The notes under the pieces: model-generated | The model's database searches: none | What the model was told of the DNA's origin: nothing | Seen by the model: only the letters and a program-made list of their open reading frames with translations | Program-made: the position numbers and the translations under genes | Part shown: positions 18,173 to 28,110 of the stretch, one piece after another | Position numbering within the stretch: the stretch's first letter is position 1 | Layout: each line of letters opens with the position of its first letter | Assembly (NCBI GenBank): GCA_017456015.1 | Contig: JAFTLL010000008.1 | Coordinates: forward strand, 1-48,023 | From: Clostridia bacterium | GTDB lineage: Bacteria; Bacillota_A; Clostridia; Oscillospirales; Acutalibacteraceae | Direction of reading: 5' to 3' | DNA length: 48,023 nucleotides

Positions 18173-20620
18173 ATGGGAAATTGGATTGTCGGTGTTGCCG
18201 TTAATCAAAAAATTTACCACATAGACAAGCTGTATGATTATCTTGTGCCGGCGTCTTTTGTTACTGCCGCACAGCCCGGGAAACGGGTTTTGGTGCCGTT
18301 CGGTAACAGTAATCGCGCGGTAATGGGTATGATTATGCATATGACTCCGTCAGAAAGTGCGACACCGTTGAAAAGCATTCTTTCGGTGGTGGATGAAAAT
18401 CCGGTTTTAAATGATGAAATGCTGCAAATGGTCTCCTTTCTGAAAGAACGGACATATTGTACTTTTTATAGCGCGGTACAGCAGCTTTTACCGGCCGGAG
18501 CAGGCCATACGGTAACGCAGAAATATTTGCCGGCAGCAGACATTACCCCGAATACCTTACCGAAGCTTTCATCTGAAATGGTGGCGGTTATGGACTGTCT
18601 GTTTTCTGCCGGGACACCACTAAGTGCAGAACGCATTGCCGAAAAAACCGGGATTGCAGATTGCGAAATAGTCTTGCAAAAGCTTTGCAAGCGGGAGTTG
18701 TTGGTTCGGCAAAGTACAACAAAACAAAACACCGGTCTTGCCACCGTAAAAATGGTTCGCCTACCGGAACGCAATCTGGAAGTAAAACTGACCAAGAAAC
18801 AGCAGGCGGTTTTCGATTCGCTTTCTAAAATCGGTTGCGCCTCCATTAAGGAGCTTTGCTACTTTACCGGTGTTGGTGTTTCGGTTATTACCAATATGGT
18901 GAACAAAGGTTACCTCATCGCATATGATATTGCCAAATATCGAATGCCATATCATTTTGCCGGTGTGTTGCAGCAGCAAGATATCCAACTGACCGCTGAA
19001 CAGGAAAAAGCTTATCAACAACTGCTATCGGATTATGTGCAACCAAAATCATCGGTTTCTCTTTTGTTTGGAGTCACCGGCAGCGGAAAAACGCAGGTTT
19101 TTTTAAAAATGGTTGACCGCTGTCTGACGGATGGTAAAACAGCGATTGTAATGGTTCCGGAAATTTCGCTTACGCCGCAAACGCTGCACATTTTCAGTCG
19201 GCGTTACGGTGATGATATTGCAGTTTTTCACAGCGCGATGTCCCGCGGACAGCGCCTTGACGAATGGCGCCGTGTAAAAGAAGGCAAAGTACGAATTGTT
19301 ATCGGTACCCGTTCTGCGGTATTCGCTCCCTTGGAAAACATCGGTTTGATTGTTATGGATGAGGAACAAGAGGGCAGTTACAAATCGGAAAAGTCACCTC
19401 GCTTTCATGCGGCCGATATTGCAAAGTACCGCACGCGTTATCATAACGCACTTTTGATTCTTTCCTCCGCAACGCCGTCAATAGAAACCTATTCTAAGGC
19501 CAAGGCCGGCATTTACCATCTTGCCACGATTTCCAATCGATATGGCGGAGCTGTTTTGCCCGAGGTCATTACGGTAGATATGCGCAAAGAACTTTCGGCC
19601 GGCAACTCTTCGGTTATCAGCCGTTATCTTGCCGATGAATTGCAAACGGTATTGGATGCAAAAAAACAGGCTATACTTTTATTGAATCGGCGTGGGCATA
19701 ACACTTTTGTTTCTTGTTCGGTTTGTAACCATGTGTTAACCTGTGATAGTTGCAGCATTTCTCTGACATATCATTCGGCCAACAATCGGTTGGTATGTCA
19801 TTATTGCGGTAAATCGATTCCTTTTGTACAAAAATGTCCGAGTTGCGGTAATGAACATGTTCGTTATGCAGGGCAGGGTACTCAAAAGGCAGAAATAGAG
19901 CTTCGGGCGATGTATCCAAGTGCTCGGATTTTGCGCATGGATGCGGACAGTACAATGACACGCTCTGCCTTTGAAGAAAAGATTCGTGCATTTTCCGAAA
20001 AGGAATATGACATTATGATTGGTACGCAGATGGTTGCCAAGGGATTGGATTTTCCTGATGTAACCCTTGTCGGCGTTTTGAATTCCGACCAGTCGCTTTA
20101 CAGCGATGATTTCCGAAGCTTTGAAAAAACCTTTTCGCTGCTTACGCAGGTGGTTGGCCGTTCAGGACGAGGCAACGCAAAAGGCAAGGCAATTATTCAA
20201 ACCAATGACCCGGACAATGAAATCATTCGGTTTGCGGCAAATCAAGACTATGCAGGTTTTTATGAAAATGAAATTTTAACGCGGCGCTTGATGGTTTATC
20301 CGCCTTTTTGCGATTTGACGGTCGCCTATGTTCTTTCAGACGATTGCCGGCTTGCGGAAGAGGGTGCCTCCTTTGTCGCCGAATATATAAAAGAAAAAAT
20401 CGGTGCCGAATTTGCCGATGTAAAAATGATTGCACTGGGGCCTATTTTGTGCAGTGTCCCAAGAATCAATAACAAATACCGGTACCGCGTAATATTTAAA
20501 CACAAAATCAATGCCTCCGCGCAACGGTTGTTTTCTGCACTTATGCTTGCTTTTGCAGAGCAGTCAAAGTATAAAAACGCAACCCTTGTTCTGGATGCCA
20601 ATCCGGAGTCAATCATTTAG
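18173..20620 (+). CDS. priA: Primosomal protein N' (PriA helicase)
   Basis: Replication-restart helicase that loads the replisome at stalled forks. The 815-residue protein has the N-terminal DNA-binding domain (about 1-110), a winged helix region, the helicase core with Walker A GVTGSGKTQVF near residue 300 and DEEQ box near 396, and the cysteine-rich zinc-binding insertion (CSVCNHVLTCDSC, then CHYCGKSIPF and CPSCG, about 517-565). The GTQMVAKGLDFP and QVVGRSGRG motifs complete the second RecA domain. Its position after rpoZ and before def-fmt is the usual one. Confidence 0.95.
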   Translation: MGNWIVGVAVNQKIYHIDKLYDYLVPASFVTAAQPGKRVLVPFGNSNRAVMGMIMHMTPSESATPLKSILSVVDENPVLNDEMLQMVSFLKERTYCTFYSAVQQLLPAGAGHTVTQKYLPAADITPNTLPKLSSEMVAVMDCLFSAGTPLSAERIAEKTGIADCEIVLQKLCKRELLVRQSTTKQNTGLATVKMVRLPERNLEVKLTKKQQAVFDSLSKIGCASIKELCYFTGVGVSVITNMVNKGYLIAYDIAKYRMPYHFAGVLQQQDIQLTAEQEKAYQQLLSDYVQPKSSVSLLFGVTGSGKTQVFLKMVDRCLTDGKTAIVMVPEISLTPQTLHIFSRRYGDDIAVFHSAMSRGQRLDEWRRVKEGKVRIVIGTRSAVFAPLENIGLIVMDEEQEGSYKSEKSPRFHAADIAKYRTRYHNALLILSSATPSIETYSKAKAGIYHLATISNRYGGAVLPEVITVDMRKELSAGNSSVISRYLADELQTVLDAKKQAILLLNRRGHNTFVSCSVCNHVLTCDSCSISLTYHSANNRLVCHYCGKSIPFVQKCPSCGNEHVRYAGQGTQKAEIELRAMYPSARILRMDADSTMTRSAFEEKIRAFSEKEYDIMIGTQMVAKGLDFPDVTLVGVLNSDQSLYSDDFRSFEKTFSLLTQVVGRSGRGNAKGKAIIQTNDPDNEIIRFAANQDYAGFYENEILTRRLMVYPPFCDLTVAYVLSDDCRLAEEGASFVAEYIKEKIGAEFADVKMIALGPILCSVPRINNKYRYRVIFKHKINASAQRLFSALMLAFAEQSKYKNATLVLDANPESII

Positions 20621-20637
20621 AATGGAGATAAATATTT

Positions 20638-21093
20638 ATGGCAATGCGTAATATTGTACATGAGGGCGATGACCTGTTACGAAAAAAATGCCGTACGGTC
20701 GAAGTCTTTGATGAAAAATTAGCTGTTTTGATAGACGATATGCTGGAAACCATGTATGCTGCCGATGGAGTAGGACTGGCCGCACCGCAGGTCGGCATTT
20801 TAAAGCGGGTTTGCGTTATCGACATCGGCGAAGGCCCGATTGAGCTGGTTAATCCGGTCATTACCGTAGAAGAAGGCCAGCAGATTTCTCCCGAGGCCTG
20901 CCTTTCCTGTCCTGGTCGGTGCGGAACGACCAAACGGCCGAATTATGTTCAGGTCAAAGCGCAAGACCGTCACGGAAATCCGGTTACCTACGAGGGAACC
21001 GAACTCCTTGCCAAGGCATTTTGCCATGAGATTGACCATTTGGACGGCATACTGTTTATTGATATTATGCTGGATGAATTGGAGGAAGAATAA
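20638..21093 (+). CDS. def: Peptide deformylase
   Basis: Metalloenzyme that removes the N-formyl group from nascent proteins. The 151-residue protein has motif 1 [10 protein letters not shown] at about residue 43, motif 2 as EACLSCPG near 86 (the usual form is EGCLS, with Cys a metal ligand, which is present), and motif 3 HEIDHLDG near 130 with both His ligands and the catalytic Glu. The Gly-to-Ala change in motif 2 and the extra cysteines around it are unusual but the active site is complete. It pairs with fmt immediately downstream, which adds the formyl group. Confidence 0.95.
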   Translation: MAMRNIVHEGDDLLRKKCRTVEVFDEKLAVLIDDMLETMYAADGVGLAAPQVGILKRVCVIDIGEGPIELVNPVITVEEGQQISPEACLSCPGRCGTTKRPNYVQVKAQDRHGNPVTYEGTELLAKAFCHEIDHLDGILFIDIMLDELEEE

Positions 21094-21098
21094 TCGGT

Positions 21099-22049
21099 AT
21101 GCGCATTGTTTTTATGGGAACACCGGATTTTTCCGTGCCCTGCCTTCATGCTTTACAGGCTGCCGGTCATACCGTATCGGCTGTTTTTACGCAGCCGGAT
21201 AAGGCGTTTGGCCGCAAACAGCTGTTGGTAGCTCCGCCTGTAAAGCAGGCCGCCGTAGCACTTGGTTTGCCGGTGTATCAGCCGACAACGCTGCGTGATG
21301 GAACTGCCCTTGAAATTGTTCGCGCCAACCAACCCGACTTGATTGTTGTTGTGGCCTACGGGAAAATATTGCCACCGGAGCTTTTGAAGTCTGCTCCGTA
21401 TGGCTGTATCAATGTTCATGCCTCGCTTTTGCCGAAATTTCGCGGCGCATCTCCCATTCAGTCGGCTATTCTCGCAGGTGACTCAGAAACAGGCGTCACC
21501 ACGATGCAAATGGACGAAGGCCTGGATACAGGCGATATTCTTTTACAATCCACCGTAAAAATTGAAAAAAGTGATACGGCGGAATCACTCTTTGAAAAAC
21601 TAAGCAAATCCGGTGCACAACTCCTGGTTGAAACACTGGAACTGCTTGTCGAAAATACGATTGTTCCTCGTAAGCAGGAGGAGAAGAATGCAACCTATTG
21701 CACAATTCTGACTCGCGAAAGCGGAAAAATTGATGCTCGAAAGCCGGCGCTTACCATTGTAAACCAAGTGCGTGGATTGTACCCATGGCCGGCAGCATAC
21801 TTTGAAATGCAACAGAAAAAGTATAAAGTGCTTTCGGCTGAATTGGCAGAAAAAACCGAAGCTACCCCTGGCACATTGCTTATCGGCAAGGAAACCGTTT
21901 GCATCGCCTGCGGTAACGGATATTCCGTTTCAATTATAGAAATTCAGCCTGAGGGCAAGAAAAGAATGCCGATAAAGGCGTTTATAAACGGTTTGAAACA
22001 AACGGAGGGATTAAAGCTTGACGCAGAACCCGAGGCAACTGGCTGTTGA
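21099..22049 (+). CDS. fmt: Methionyl-tRNA formyltransferase
   Basis: Transfers a formyl group from 10-formyl-THF to initiator Met-tRNA. The 316-residue protein shows FMGTPDFSVPCL at the N-terminus, the catalytic Asn/His region INVHASLLPKFRGASPIQ at about residues 107-124, and the downstream Asp in DEGLDTGDIL. The C-terminal OB-like domain begins near 208. It starts 5 bases after def and overlaps rsmB by 32 bp. Confidence 0.96.
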   Translation: MRIVFMGTPDFSVPCLHALQAAGHTVSAVFTQPDKAFGRKQLLVAPPVKQAAVALGLPVYQPTTLRDGTALEIVRANQPDLIVVVAYGKILPPELLKSAPYGCINVHASLLPKFRGASPIQSAILAGDSETGVTTMQMDEGLDTGDILLQSTVKIEKSDTAESLFEKLSKSGAQLLVETLELLVENTIVPRKQEEKNATYCTILTRESGKIDARKPALTIVNQVRGLYPWPAAYFEMQQKKYKVLSAELAEKTEATPGTLLIGKETVCIACGNGYSVSIIEIQPEGKKRMPIKAFINGLKQTEGLKLDAEPEATGC

Positions 22050-23268
22050 GGCACTTATTATTGCAGAGCAGGGCGGATACAGCAATCTGGTTTTAGACCG
22101 CTTGCTGAAATCCAATCCGCTTTCAGCGGCTAACGAGGCTTTTTTTACAGCAATTTTTTATGGTACAATTGAGCGCAAACGCACATTGGAAACCATTCTT
22201 GGCCGCTATGTCAAATTACCGATACAAAAAATGAAACCGGAAATTCGTTCCGTTCTTCTTATGTCGCTGTATCAAATTTTATTTGCGGATAAGGTGCCGG
22301 ATTCCGCAGCTGTAAATGAAGGCGTCCAACTTGCAAAGATAGGAAAATACCGGCAGTTAGGCGGATTTGTCAATGCGGTTTTGCGTGCCGTTGTGCGTGA
22401 TAAAAGCCATTTGATATCCGAATTACAGACAACCCAAAACCTTGCATTTAAATTTTCCTGCGCACCTTCGTTCGTTAGAGAACTGGTTGAACAATACGGC
22501 CGGACACAGGCGGAGGCTTTTTTATCCTCGTCACTAAATTCACCACCCGTATATATAAGAAAAAACACGATAATAGAACAACCCTTATCATCAACGCTCA
22601 ACTGTGAGCCTACTGAACTTGCCGATTGCTATATTCTATCAGATGCTAAGCAAGCGTTGCGTAGCGACGATTTTAAAAACGGATTATTTCATGTAGAGGA
22701 TAAAGCCTGCCAGTTGGCATGCAAAATGCTGGAACTGCAACCCGGAGAGCGCGTTTTGGATGCTTGCGCTGCACCCGGCGGGAAAACCTTTACCATGGCA
22801 CAGTATCTGAAAAACACAGGGGAAATCCTTGCCTGCGACCTCCATCCCAATCGGGTGCGCTTGATTGAGCAGGGCGCGCAACGTTTGCATATTACCAACA
22901 TTCGCGCCATAGAAAATGATGCGCGTCACTATGCTCCGCAGATGGGGGAGTTTGATAAAATTCTATGTGATGTTCCGTGTTCGGGTTATGGTGTTATTCG
23001 CCGAAAACCCGAAATCAAACAAAAGGAAACCGAGGATTTCATTTCTCTTCCGGAAATACAGTATCAAATTTTGCAAACCTCGTCGCGCTATTTAAAAAAA
23101 GGCGGACTTTTGCTGTATTCTACCTGTACAGTTCGCTTTGCGGAGAATGACTTTGTTGTTCATCGCTTTTTGAAGGAAAATAAAGATTACAAAATGGTTA
23201 CAGGTCGGCAACTGATGCCGCATACTGACGAAACAGACGGTTTTTTCTACTGTCTTTTAACGAGGTGA
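22018..23268 (+). CDS. rsmB: 16S rRNA (cytosine(967)-C(5))-methyltransferase RsmB
   Basis: SAM-dependent m5C methyltransferase acting on 16S rRNA C967. It is 416 residues with an N-terminal NusB-like domain (about 1-130) and a C-terminal Rossmann domain. SAM motif I is DACAAPGGKTF near residue 247, motif IV DVPCSGYG holds the release cysteine, and motif VI YSTCTVRF holds the catalytic cysteine. The start is TTG at 22018, preceded by GGAGGG 8 bases upstream, and it overlaps fmt by 32 bp, consistent with coupled translation. Confidence 0.94.
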   Translation: MTQNPRQLAVEALIIAEQGGYSNLVLDRLLKSNPLSAANEAFFTAIFYGTIERKRTLETILGRYVKLPIQKMKPEIRSVLLMSLYQILFADKVPDSAAVNEGVQLAKIGKYRQLGGFVNAVLRAVVRDKSHLISELQTTQNLAFKFSCAPSFVRELVEQYGRTQAEAFLSSSLNSPPVYIRKNTIIEQPLSSTLNCEPTELADCYILSDAKQALRSDDFKNGLFHVEDKACQLACKMLELQPGERVLDACAAPGGKTFTMAQYLKNTGEILACDLHPNRVRLIEQGAQRLHITNIRAIENDARHYAPQMGEFDKILCDVPCSGYGVIRRKPEIKQKETEDFISLPEIQYQILQTSSRYLKKGGLLLYSTCTVRFAENDFVVHRFLKENKDYKMVTGRQLMPHTDETDGFFYCLLTR

Positions 23269-23272
23269 GTGC

Positions 23273-24301
23273 TTGGGCAAGACAGATATTCGTTCCATGT
23301 ATATATGTGAAATTGCGGATTGGCTGGCCGTAGGCGGCTTCCCGAAATTTCATGCCAAGCAAATTTTTTCTTGGTTGCATCAAAAGTTCGTGCAATCTTT
23401 TGAAGAAATGACCGATTTGCCAAAAAAACTGCGTGCAGAACTGGAAAAAAGTTTCTATATTGTAACTATTAAAACAAAGAAAAAACTTGCATCTGCTATT
23501 GATGATACGATAAAATACTTGTATGAATTGCCTGATGGTGAGCTCGTAGAATCGGTTTTAATGAAATACCACCATGGTTATACGGTTTGTGTTTCTACGC
23601 AAATCGGTTGCAAAATGGGTTGTACCTTCTGTGCCTCCTGCAAAAACGGTTTTGTACGCAATCTGTTCGCCTCGGAAATTCTGGCGCAGGTTGTGGCAGC
23701 CGAACAGGACGCAGGGGTGCGTGTTTCCAATGTTGTCATGATGGGAATGGGCGAGCCGTTGGATAATTTTGAAGCTTCACTACGTTTTATACGCCTTGTT
23801 ACTGCACCGGAGGGTATGAATATCGGCTGTCGGCACATTTCTCTATCTACTTCGGGTGTTGTGCCAAATATATATAAATTGGCAGATTTGCAGTTGCCGG
23901 TTACGCTTTCGGTTTCGCTTCACGCTTCCGACGATACAACACGCAGTCGCATTATGCCGGTAAACCAGAAGTGGAATATTGCCGAATTACTGAAAGCATG
24001 CCGCTATTTTTTAGAACACAACGGCCGCCGGATTTCTTTTGAATATGCCTTAATTCACGGCGAAAATGATACGGTTCGTGATGCAGATGATTTGGCGGCA
24101 CTTTTAAAGGGCATGCTCTGTCATGTCAATCTCATTCCCGTAAACAATGTGCATGAAAACCAATATATTGCGCCGAACAAAAAAAGTATTTTGCAATTTC
24201 AAAAGCGCTTAGAAACACGGGGCATTACAGCAACCGTTCGCCGCACTTTGGGTTCAGATGTCAATGCTTCTTGCGGCCAGCTTAGAAATCAAAATTTGTA
24301 G
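23273..24301 (+). CDS. rlmN: 23S rRNA (adenine(2503)-C(2))-methyltransferase RlmN
   Basis: Radical-SAM enzyme that methylates A2503 of 23S rRNA and A37 of some tRNAs. The 342-residue protein has the cluster motif CKMGCTFCASC near residue 112, GMGEPLDN for SAM binding, ISLSTSG, and the C-terminal cysteine in the NASCGQL segment that carries the transferred methyl. The start is TTG at 23273 with GAGGTGA 4 bases upstream. The TGA-free gap of 4 bases to rsmB keeps it in the operon. Confidence 0.95.
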   Translation: MGKTDIRSMYICEIADWLAVGGFPKFHAKQIFSWLHQKFVQSFEEMTDLPKKLRAELEKSFYIVTIKTKKKLASAIDDTIKYLYELPDGELVESVLMKYHHGYTVCVSTQIGCKMGCTFCASCKNGFVRNLFASEILAQVVAAEQDAGVRVSNVVMMGMGEPLDNFEASLRFIRLVTAPEGMNIGCRHISLSTSGVVPNIYKLADLQLPVTLSVSLHASDDTTRSRIMPVNQKWNIAELLKACRYFLEHNGRRISFEYALIHGENDTVRDADDLAALLKGMLCHVNLIPVNNVHENQYIAPNKKSILQFQKRLETRGITATVRRTLGSDVNASCGQLRNQNL

Positions 24302-24328
24302 TATTAGTTTTTGTCAGGGAGGTGTGTT

Positions 24329-25087
24329 ATGAAAATTTACAGTCGTACAGATAAAGGCCGTGTCCGGGAAAGTAATCAAGATTCCTTTGCCGCGCTACAT
24401 TTAAGCGATACGGCAGCTTTTGCTGTTGTTTGTGACGGTATGGGCGGTGCCAATGGCGGTAATATCGCCAGTGCGATTGCCGTAAAAACTTTATCAGAAA
24501 GTTTTCAGCGAAATTTTCGTAATCATATGACCGACAATTCTATTCGCATGATGATGGAATCGGCAATTGTAACGGCCAACAGCTCGGTACTTGCTGCCGC
24601 CGCTAAAAATTCCGATTATAAGGGTATGGGAACCACGGTGGTTGCGGCTTTTATTGACAACGGTCAAATTACACTTGCACACTTGGGAGACAGTCGAGCA
24701 TATTTGTTCACACAAAATCAGCTGACACTTTTGACCCATGACCACTCTGTAATTCAATCTATGATTGATACCGGACAGATTTCCGAAAGCGAAGCGCGCT
24801 ATCATCCGAAAAAAAATGTGATTACGCGAGCACTCGGTGTACACAAAGACATTGATATTGAATTTACAACGGTTCCTTTTTCGGAAGGTGACATGCTCCT
24901 ACTTTGCACGGACGGATTAACCAATTATCTGGAAAAAGACCGAATGGAATTTCTTTTTGCAAACACAAAACCGGAGTCGCTTACGGATGCGCTTGTGCAT
25001 GGCGCAAACGCCAGTGGCGGCGGAGATAATATTACCGTGGTGCTTTTAAGTAACGAATCTATGGTAGGTGAATCAATTTATGGATAA
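24329..25087 (+). CDS. prpC: PP2C-family Ser/Thr protein phosphatase (PrpC/Stp)
   Basis: Mn2+/Mg2+-dependent phosphatase that opposes the adjacent PASTA kinase. The 252-residue protein has all PP2C motifs: RESNQDSF, VVCDGMGGANGG, GMGTTVVAA, AHLGDSRAYL and LLCTDGLTNYL with metal-binding aspartates. GGGAGG at 24317-24322 is 6 bases before the ATG at 24329, which I prefer over an upstream in-frame TTG at 24311. It overlaps the kinase gene by 8 bp. Together they would tune cell-wall synthesis and division. Confidence 0.95.
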   Translation: MKIYSRTDKGRVRESNQDSFAALHLSDTAAFAVVCDGMGGANGGNIASAIAVKTLSESFQRNFRNHMTDNSIRMMMESAIVTANSSVLAAAAKNSDYKGMGTTVVAAFIDNGQITLAHLGDSRAYLFTQNQLTLLTHDHSVIQSMIDTGQISESEARYHPKKNVITRALGVHKDIDIEFTTVPFSEGDMLLLCTDGLTNYLEKDRMEFLFANTKPESLTDALVHGANASGGGDNITVVLLSNESMVGESIYG

Positions 25088-26999
25088 ATTTCTTGGAAAA
25101 CGCCTGGACGGCAGATATGAACTCAAAGAGATTATTGGCGTAGGCGGTATGGCAGTTGTTTATAAAGCGTATGACAATATTGAGGACCGAATTGTTGCGG
25201 TCAAGATACTCAAAGAGGAATTTTCCTCCAATGAGGAATTTTTGCGCCGTTTTAAAAACGAGTCAAAGGCCATCGCAGTTTTGTCACACCCTAATATTGT
25301 AAAAGTCTTTGATGTCAGCTTTGGTGATTTGATTCAATATATTGTAATGGAATATATTGACGGCATTACGCTCAAAGAGTTCATTGAACAACAAAGAGCA
25401 TTGCGTTGGAAGGATGCGGTGCATTTTACCATTCAAATATTGCGCGCTTTACAGCATGCACATGACAAAGGCATCGTTCACCGTGACGTTAAACCGCAGA
25501 ATATTATGCTTCTGCCGGATGGAAAAATCAAGGTCACCGATTTCGGTATAGCTCGATTCGCACGCAGTGAGCATCAAACCGTGACCGATAAAACCATCGG
25601 GTCGGTTCATTATATCAGCCCCGAACAAGCGCGCGGCGATGTAACCGATGAAAAAAGCGACTTGTATTCTATCGGCATTATGCTTTATGAAATGCTGACG
25701 GGTGAATTGCCCTTCGAGGCGGAAAACGCGGTTTCTGTTGCAATTATGCAACTGCAAAATGAACCGAAGGGATTGCGGGAAATCAATTCGGAAATTCCGT
25801 TGGGATTAGAACAAATTACAATGAAAGCTATGCAAAAAGACAGCCTTAAACGCTATCAGACAGCGGCAGAAATGCTTTGTGATTTGGAGGAGTTCCGCCG
25901 TGACCCCGAGATGCTGTTTGAGCACAACTATTTTATGGAGGAAGAATCCATCAGGCTGGCAGACCAGGATGAGAATGATGACGAAGAAGCACCGCAAAAA
26001 CCACCGGTGATTCCGATTTTGGCCGGTGTTGCTTCGGCCTTGGTGCTTGTTCTGGCCATTTTGGCGGTTCTGTTTTTGCCGAAATTGTTCAGCGGCTCTT
26101 CCAGTAGTTTTGCCTGCCCGAACCTTGTTGGCAAGAAATATGATGATTTAACAACAAGCGAGGAATACCAAGGGCTAAACATTAAGGTGGATCAAATTCA
26201 TAGCAGTGAAGTGGAAGCCGGATATATTATGGACCAAGACCCCAAGGCCGGCCGCAATATTAAACCGTCGCAAACCATTACAATCACCGTCAGCTTGGGT
26301 GCAAAACAGGTTACGGTCCCCGACGTTTATGAAATTCCGGAGGCCGAGGCCGTTTCCACTTTGAAAGCCAATAATTTTAAGGTTGACAAAACAATTGAAA
26401 TTACCGATGAATTTATCGCAAAGGGCAGTGTTGTAAAAACCGAGCCGGCACGCAATACGAATGTCCCCGAGGGTACGGCCATTATCTTATATATCAGCAG
26501 CGGTGCTGAGGTGAAAATGGGTAAGATTCCGAGTCTTACTGGTTTGTCGGTGGATGTGGCCAAGCGCGATATTGAGCAAAATGGTTTCAAGGTCGGTGAA
26601 GTAAATGAGGTGAACAGCACCTTACCAAAGGGAATCGTTATCGCGCAGCGTCCTGACATTTCAACATCGACAGCTCCTCGCGGCTCGGCAATTGATATTG
26701 ATGTCAGCAACGGTGTCGCACCGGAATATACCTGTAATGTATCTGTTCAGTTTATTGACGCTTTAAGCGAAGAAAGCGGCAAACTGGAAATTCGTTTTTC
26801 CAATGGCGATATTGTAAAGGAAGAGAATATCAATTATAAAGGCTCTTATGATTTTAAATATAGAACAACCTACGAAAAAACTTTGACGGCCGAAGTCTAT
26901 CTTTATATCGGAAACAGCGAGATGCATTATCAAACCCTTTCGGTAGATGCAAAGAACAATAAGGTTTCGGTTACCAAAACCCATTACGCAGGGGAGTAG
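25080..26999 (+). CDS. prkC: PASTA-domain Ser/Thr protein kinase (PrkC/Stk1 family)
   Basis: Membrane kinase that senses muropeptides or lipid II. The 639-residue protein has the kinase domain at about 12-270, with the glycine loop GVGGMAVVYKAYD, catalytic loop HRDVKPQNI and DFGIARF. One transmembrane helix follows at about 308-337. Three extracellular PASTA repeats begin near CPNLVGKKYDDL, VTVPDVYEIPEAE and MGKIPSLTGLSVDVA. A further beta-rich C-terminal domain of about 95 residues ends the protein, a feature of some clostridial homologues. The ATG at 25080 is preferred over a GTG at 25068 because TAGGTG at 25065-25070 serves as its ribosome binding site. In B. subtilis the PrkC homologue promotes germination. 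Confidence 0.95.
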   Translation: MDKFLGKRLDGRYELKEIIGVGGMAVVYKAYDNIEDRIVAVKILKEEFSSNEEFLRRFKNESKAIAVLSHPNIVKVFDVSFGDLIQYIVMEYIDGITLKEFIEQQRALRWKDAVHFTIQILRALQHAHDKGIVHRDVKPQNIMLLPDGKIKVTDFGIARFARSEHQTVTDKTIGSVHYISPEQARGDVTDEKSDLYSIGIMLYEMLTGELPFEAENAVSVAIMQLQNEPKGLREINSEIPLGLEQITMKAMQKDSLKRYQTAAEMLCDLEEFRRDPEMLFEHNYFMEEESIRLADQDENDDEEAPQKPPVIPILAGVASALVLVLAILAVLFLPKLFSGSSSSFACPNLVGKKYDDLTTSEEYQGLNIKVDQIHSSEVEAGYIMDQDPKAGRNIKPSQTITITVSLGAKQVTVPDVYEIPEAEAVSTLKANNFKVDKTIEITDEFIAKGSVVKTEPARNTNVPEGTAIILYISSGAEVKMGKIPSLTGLSVDVAKRDIEQNGFKVGEVNEVNSTLPKGIVIAQRPDISTSTAPRGSAIDIDVSNGVAPEYTCNVSVQFIDALSEESGKLEIRFSNGDIVKEENINYKGSYDFKYRTTYEKTLTAEVYLYIGNSEMHYQTLSVDAKNNKVSVTKTHYAGE

Positions 27000-27002
27000 G
27001 TC

Positions 27003-27893
27003 ATGAAGTGTTTATTGCAGAAGGCGGTTTCAGGATTCTTTTATCTTGAAACCGCTGACGGCGTATTTGAGGCAAAAGCCCGCGGTGTATTAAAGCGCGA
27101 CGGTATGTCGCCGGTGGCTGGTGATTGGGTAGAGGCTACATTTGAAAATGAGCAGCTTGTCATTCATGAAATTTATCCGCGCAAAAACTTTTTTGTTCGA
27201 CCGCCAATGGCAAACATTGATAAGCTCTTTATTGTTTCTTCTCAATCCACACCAAAGCCAAACGCTCTTTTGATTGACCGGTTGATTGCAATTGCCGAAA
27301 TGAAAGAAATGCAACCGATTTTGGTTTTTAATAAATCAGATTTGGGTGATTTCGATGCAGATGTTCTTGATGCGTATCAAAAGTCGGGTATAACATTTTA
27401 TGTCATTTCTTGCAAAGACAATCTGGGCATTGATTCGTTGCGGCAGGAAATTAAAGGCGCAGTATCTGCCTTCGTAGGCAATTCAGGTGTGGGGAAATCC
27501 ACTTTGCTGAATTCGATTATTGGCCAATATCGTCAGCATACCGGGGATGTTAGCCAAAAATTGGGCAGAGGCCGCCACACAACAAGACAGGTAGAATTGG
27601 TGAAACTGGGCGATAACACCTATATCGCAGACACTCCGGGTTTCTCTACTTTGGATATGCAGGCCTATGAAACCTTTTATAAAGAGAATTTGCCACGCGG
27701 CTTTCGTGAGTTTGCGCCATTTGTCGGCAATTGCCGTTTTGCTACCTGTACACACACAACCGAACCGGGCTGTGCCGTTCTTTCCGCTGTGCAAAACGGT
27801 ATCATTGGAAAATCGCGACACGATAGCTATATTTCCATTTTTGATGAGGTTAAAAATCTGCAACCATGGCAAATTAAAAAGAAGAAAAAATAG
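27003..27893 (+). CDS. rsgA: Ribosome small subunit-dependent GTPase RsgA
   Basis: Circularly permuted GTPase that acts late in 30S maturation. The 296-residue protein has the OB-fold N-terminus, then the permuted order G4 (FNKSD), G5, G1 (FVGNSGVGKSTLLN) and G3 (ADTPGFSTL). The C-terminal zinc site is built from CRFATCTH and the GCAVL cysteine. It follows the kinase by 3 bases. The rpe and thiN genes that follow rsgA in Bacillus are absent here; the next genes are a membrane peptide gene and spoVM. Confidence 0.95.
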   Translation: MKCLLQKAVSGFFYLETADGVFEAKARGVLKRDGMSPVAGDWVEATFENEQLVIHEIYPRKNFFVRPPMANIDKLFIVSSQSTPKPNALLIDRLIAIAEMKEMQPILVFNKSDLGDFDADVLDAYQKSGITFYVISCKDNLGIDSLRQEIKGAVSAFVGNSGVGKSTLLNSIIGQYRQHTGDVSQKLGRGRHTTRQVELVKLGDNTYIADTPGFSTLDMQAYETFYKENLPRGFREFAPFVGNCRFATCTHTTEPGCAVLSAVQNGIIGKSRHDSYISIFDEVKNLQPWQIKKKKK

Positions 27894-27953
27894 TATGGAA
27901 CCAAAATTCACCTCTTGTGTATAATGATAGTGTACAATAAAGGTGGTGGTCAA

Positions 27954-28100
27954 ATGAAATTCAGAAAACGAAACAGAGGAGTTCTTGCCATTTCATTCGG
28001 CGTGGGATTTTTGTTTGCGTCCTTTTGTCCATCACAGTTATTGATTATTATTTTATCTTTGGCGGTAATCTGCTTGGGCGTTACTTGTGCCAAATGTTAG
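27954..28100 (+). CDS. Small hydrophobic membrane peptide (48 aa), unknown function
   Basis: 48-residue peptide that I cannot assign. It starts MKFRKRNRGVLAISFG, so a basic N-terminus is followed by two hydrophobic segments (about 10-24 and 28-44) separated by a Cys-Pro pair, and it ends with two cysteines (CAKC). AGGTGGTGG precedes the ATG at 27954. A TATAAT lies at 27920-27925 but lacks a good -35 box, so a sporulation sigma factor or read-through from rsgA is possible. It ends 10 bases before spoVM and is probably co-transcribed with it, which hints at a sporulation role (inference only). Confidence 0.65.
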   Translation: MKFRKRNRGVLAISFGVGFLFASFCPSQLLIIILSLAVICLGVTCAKC

Positions 28101-28110
28101 GGTGGTTGTA

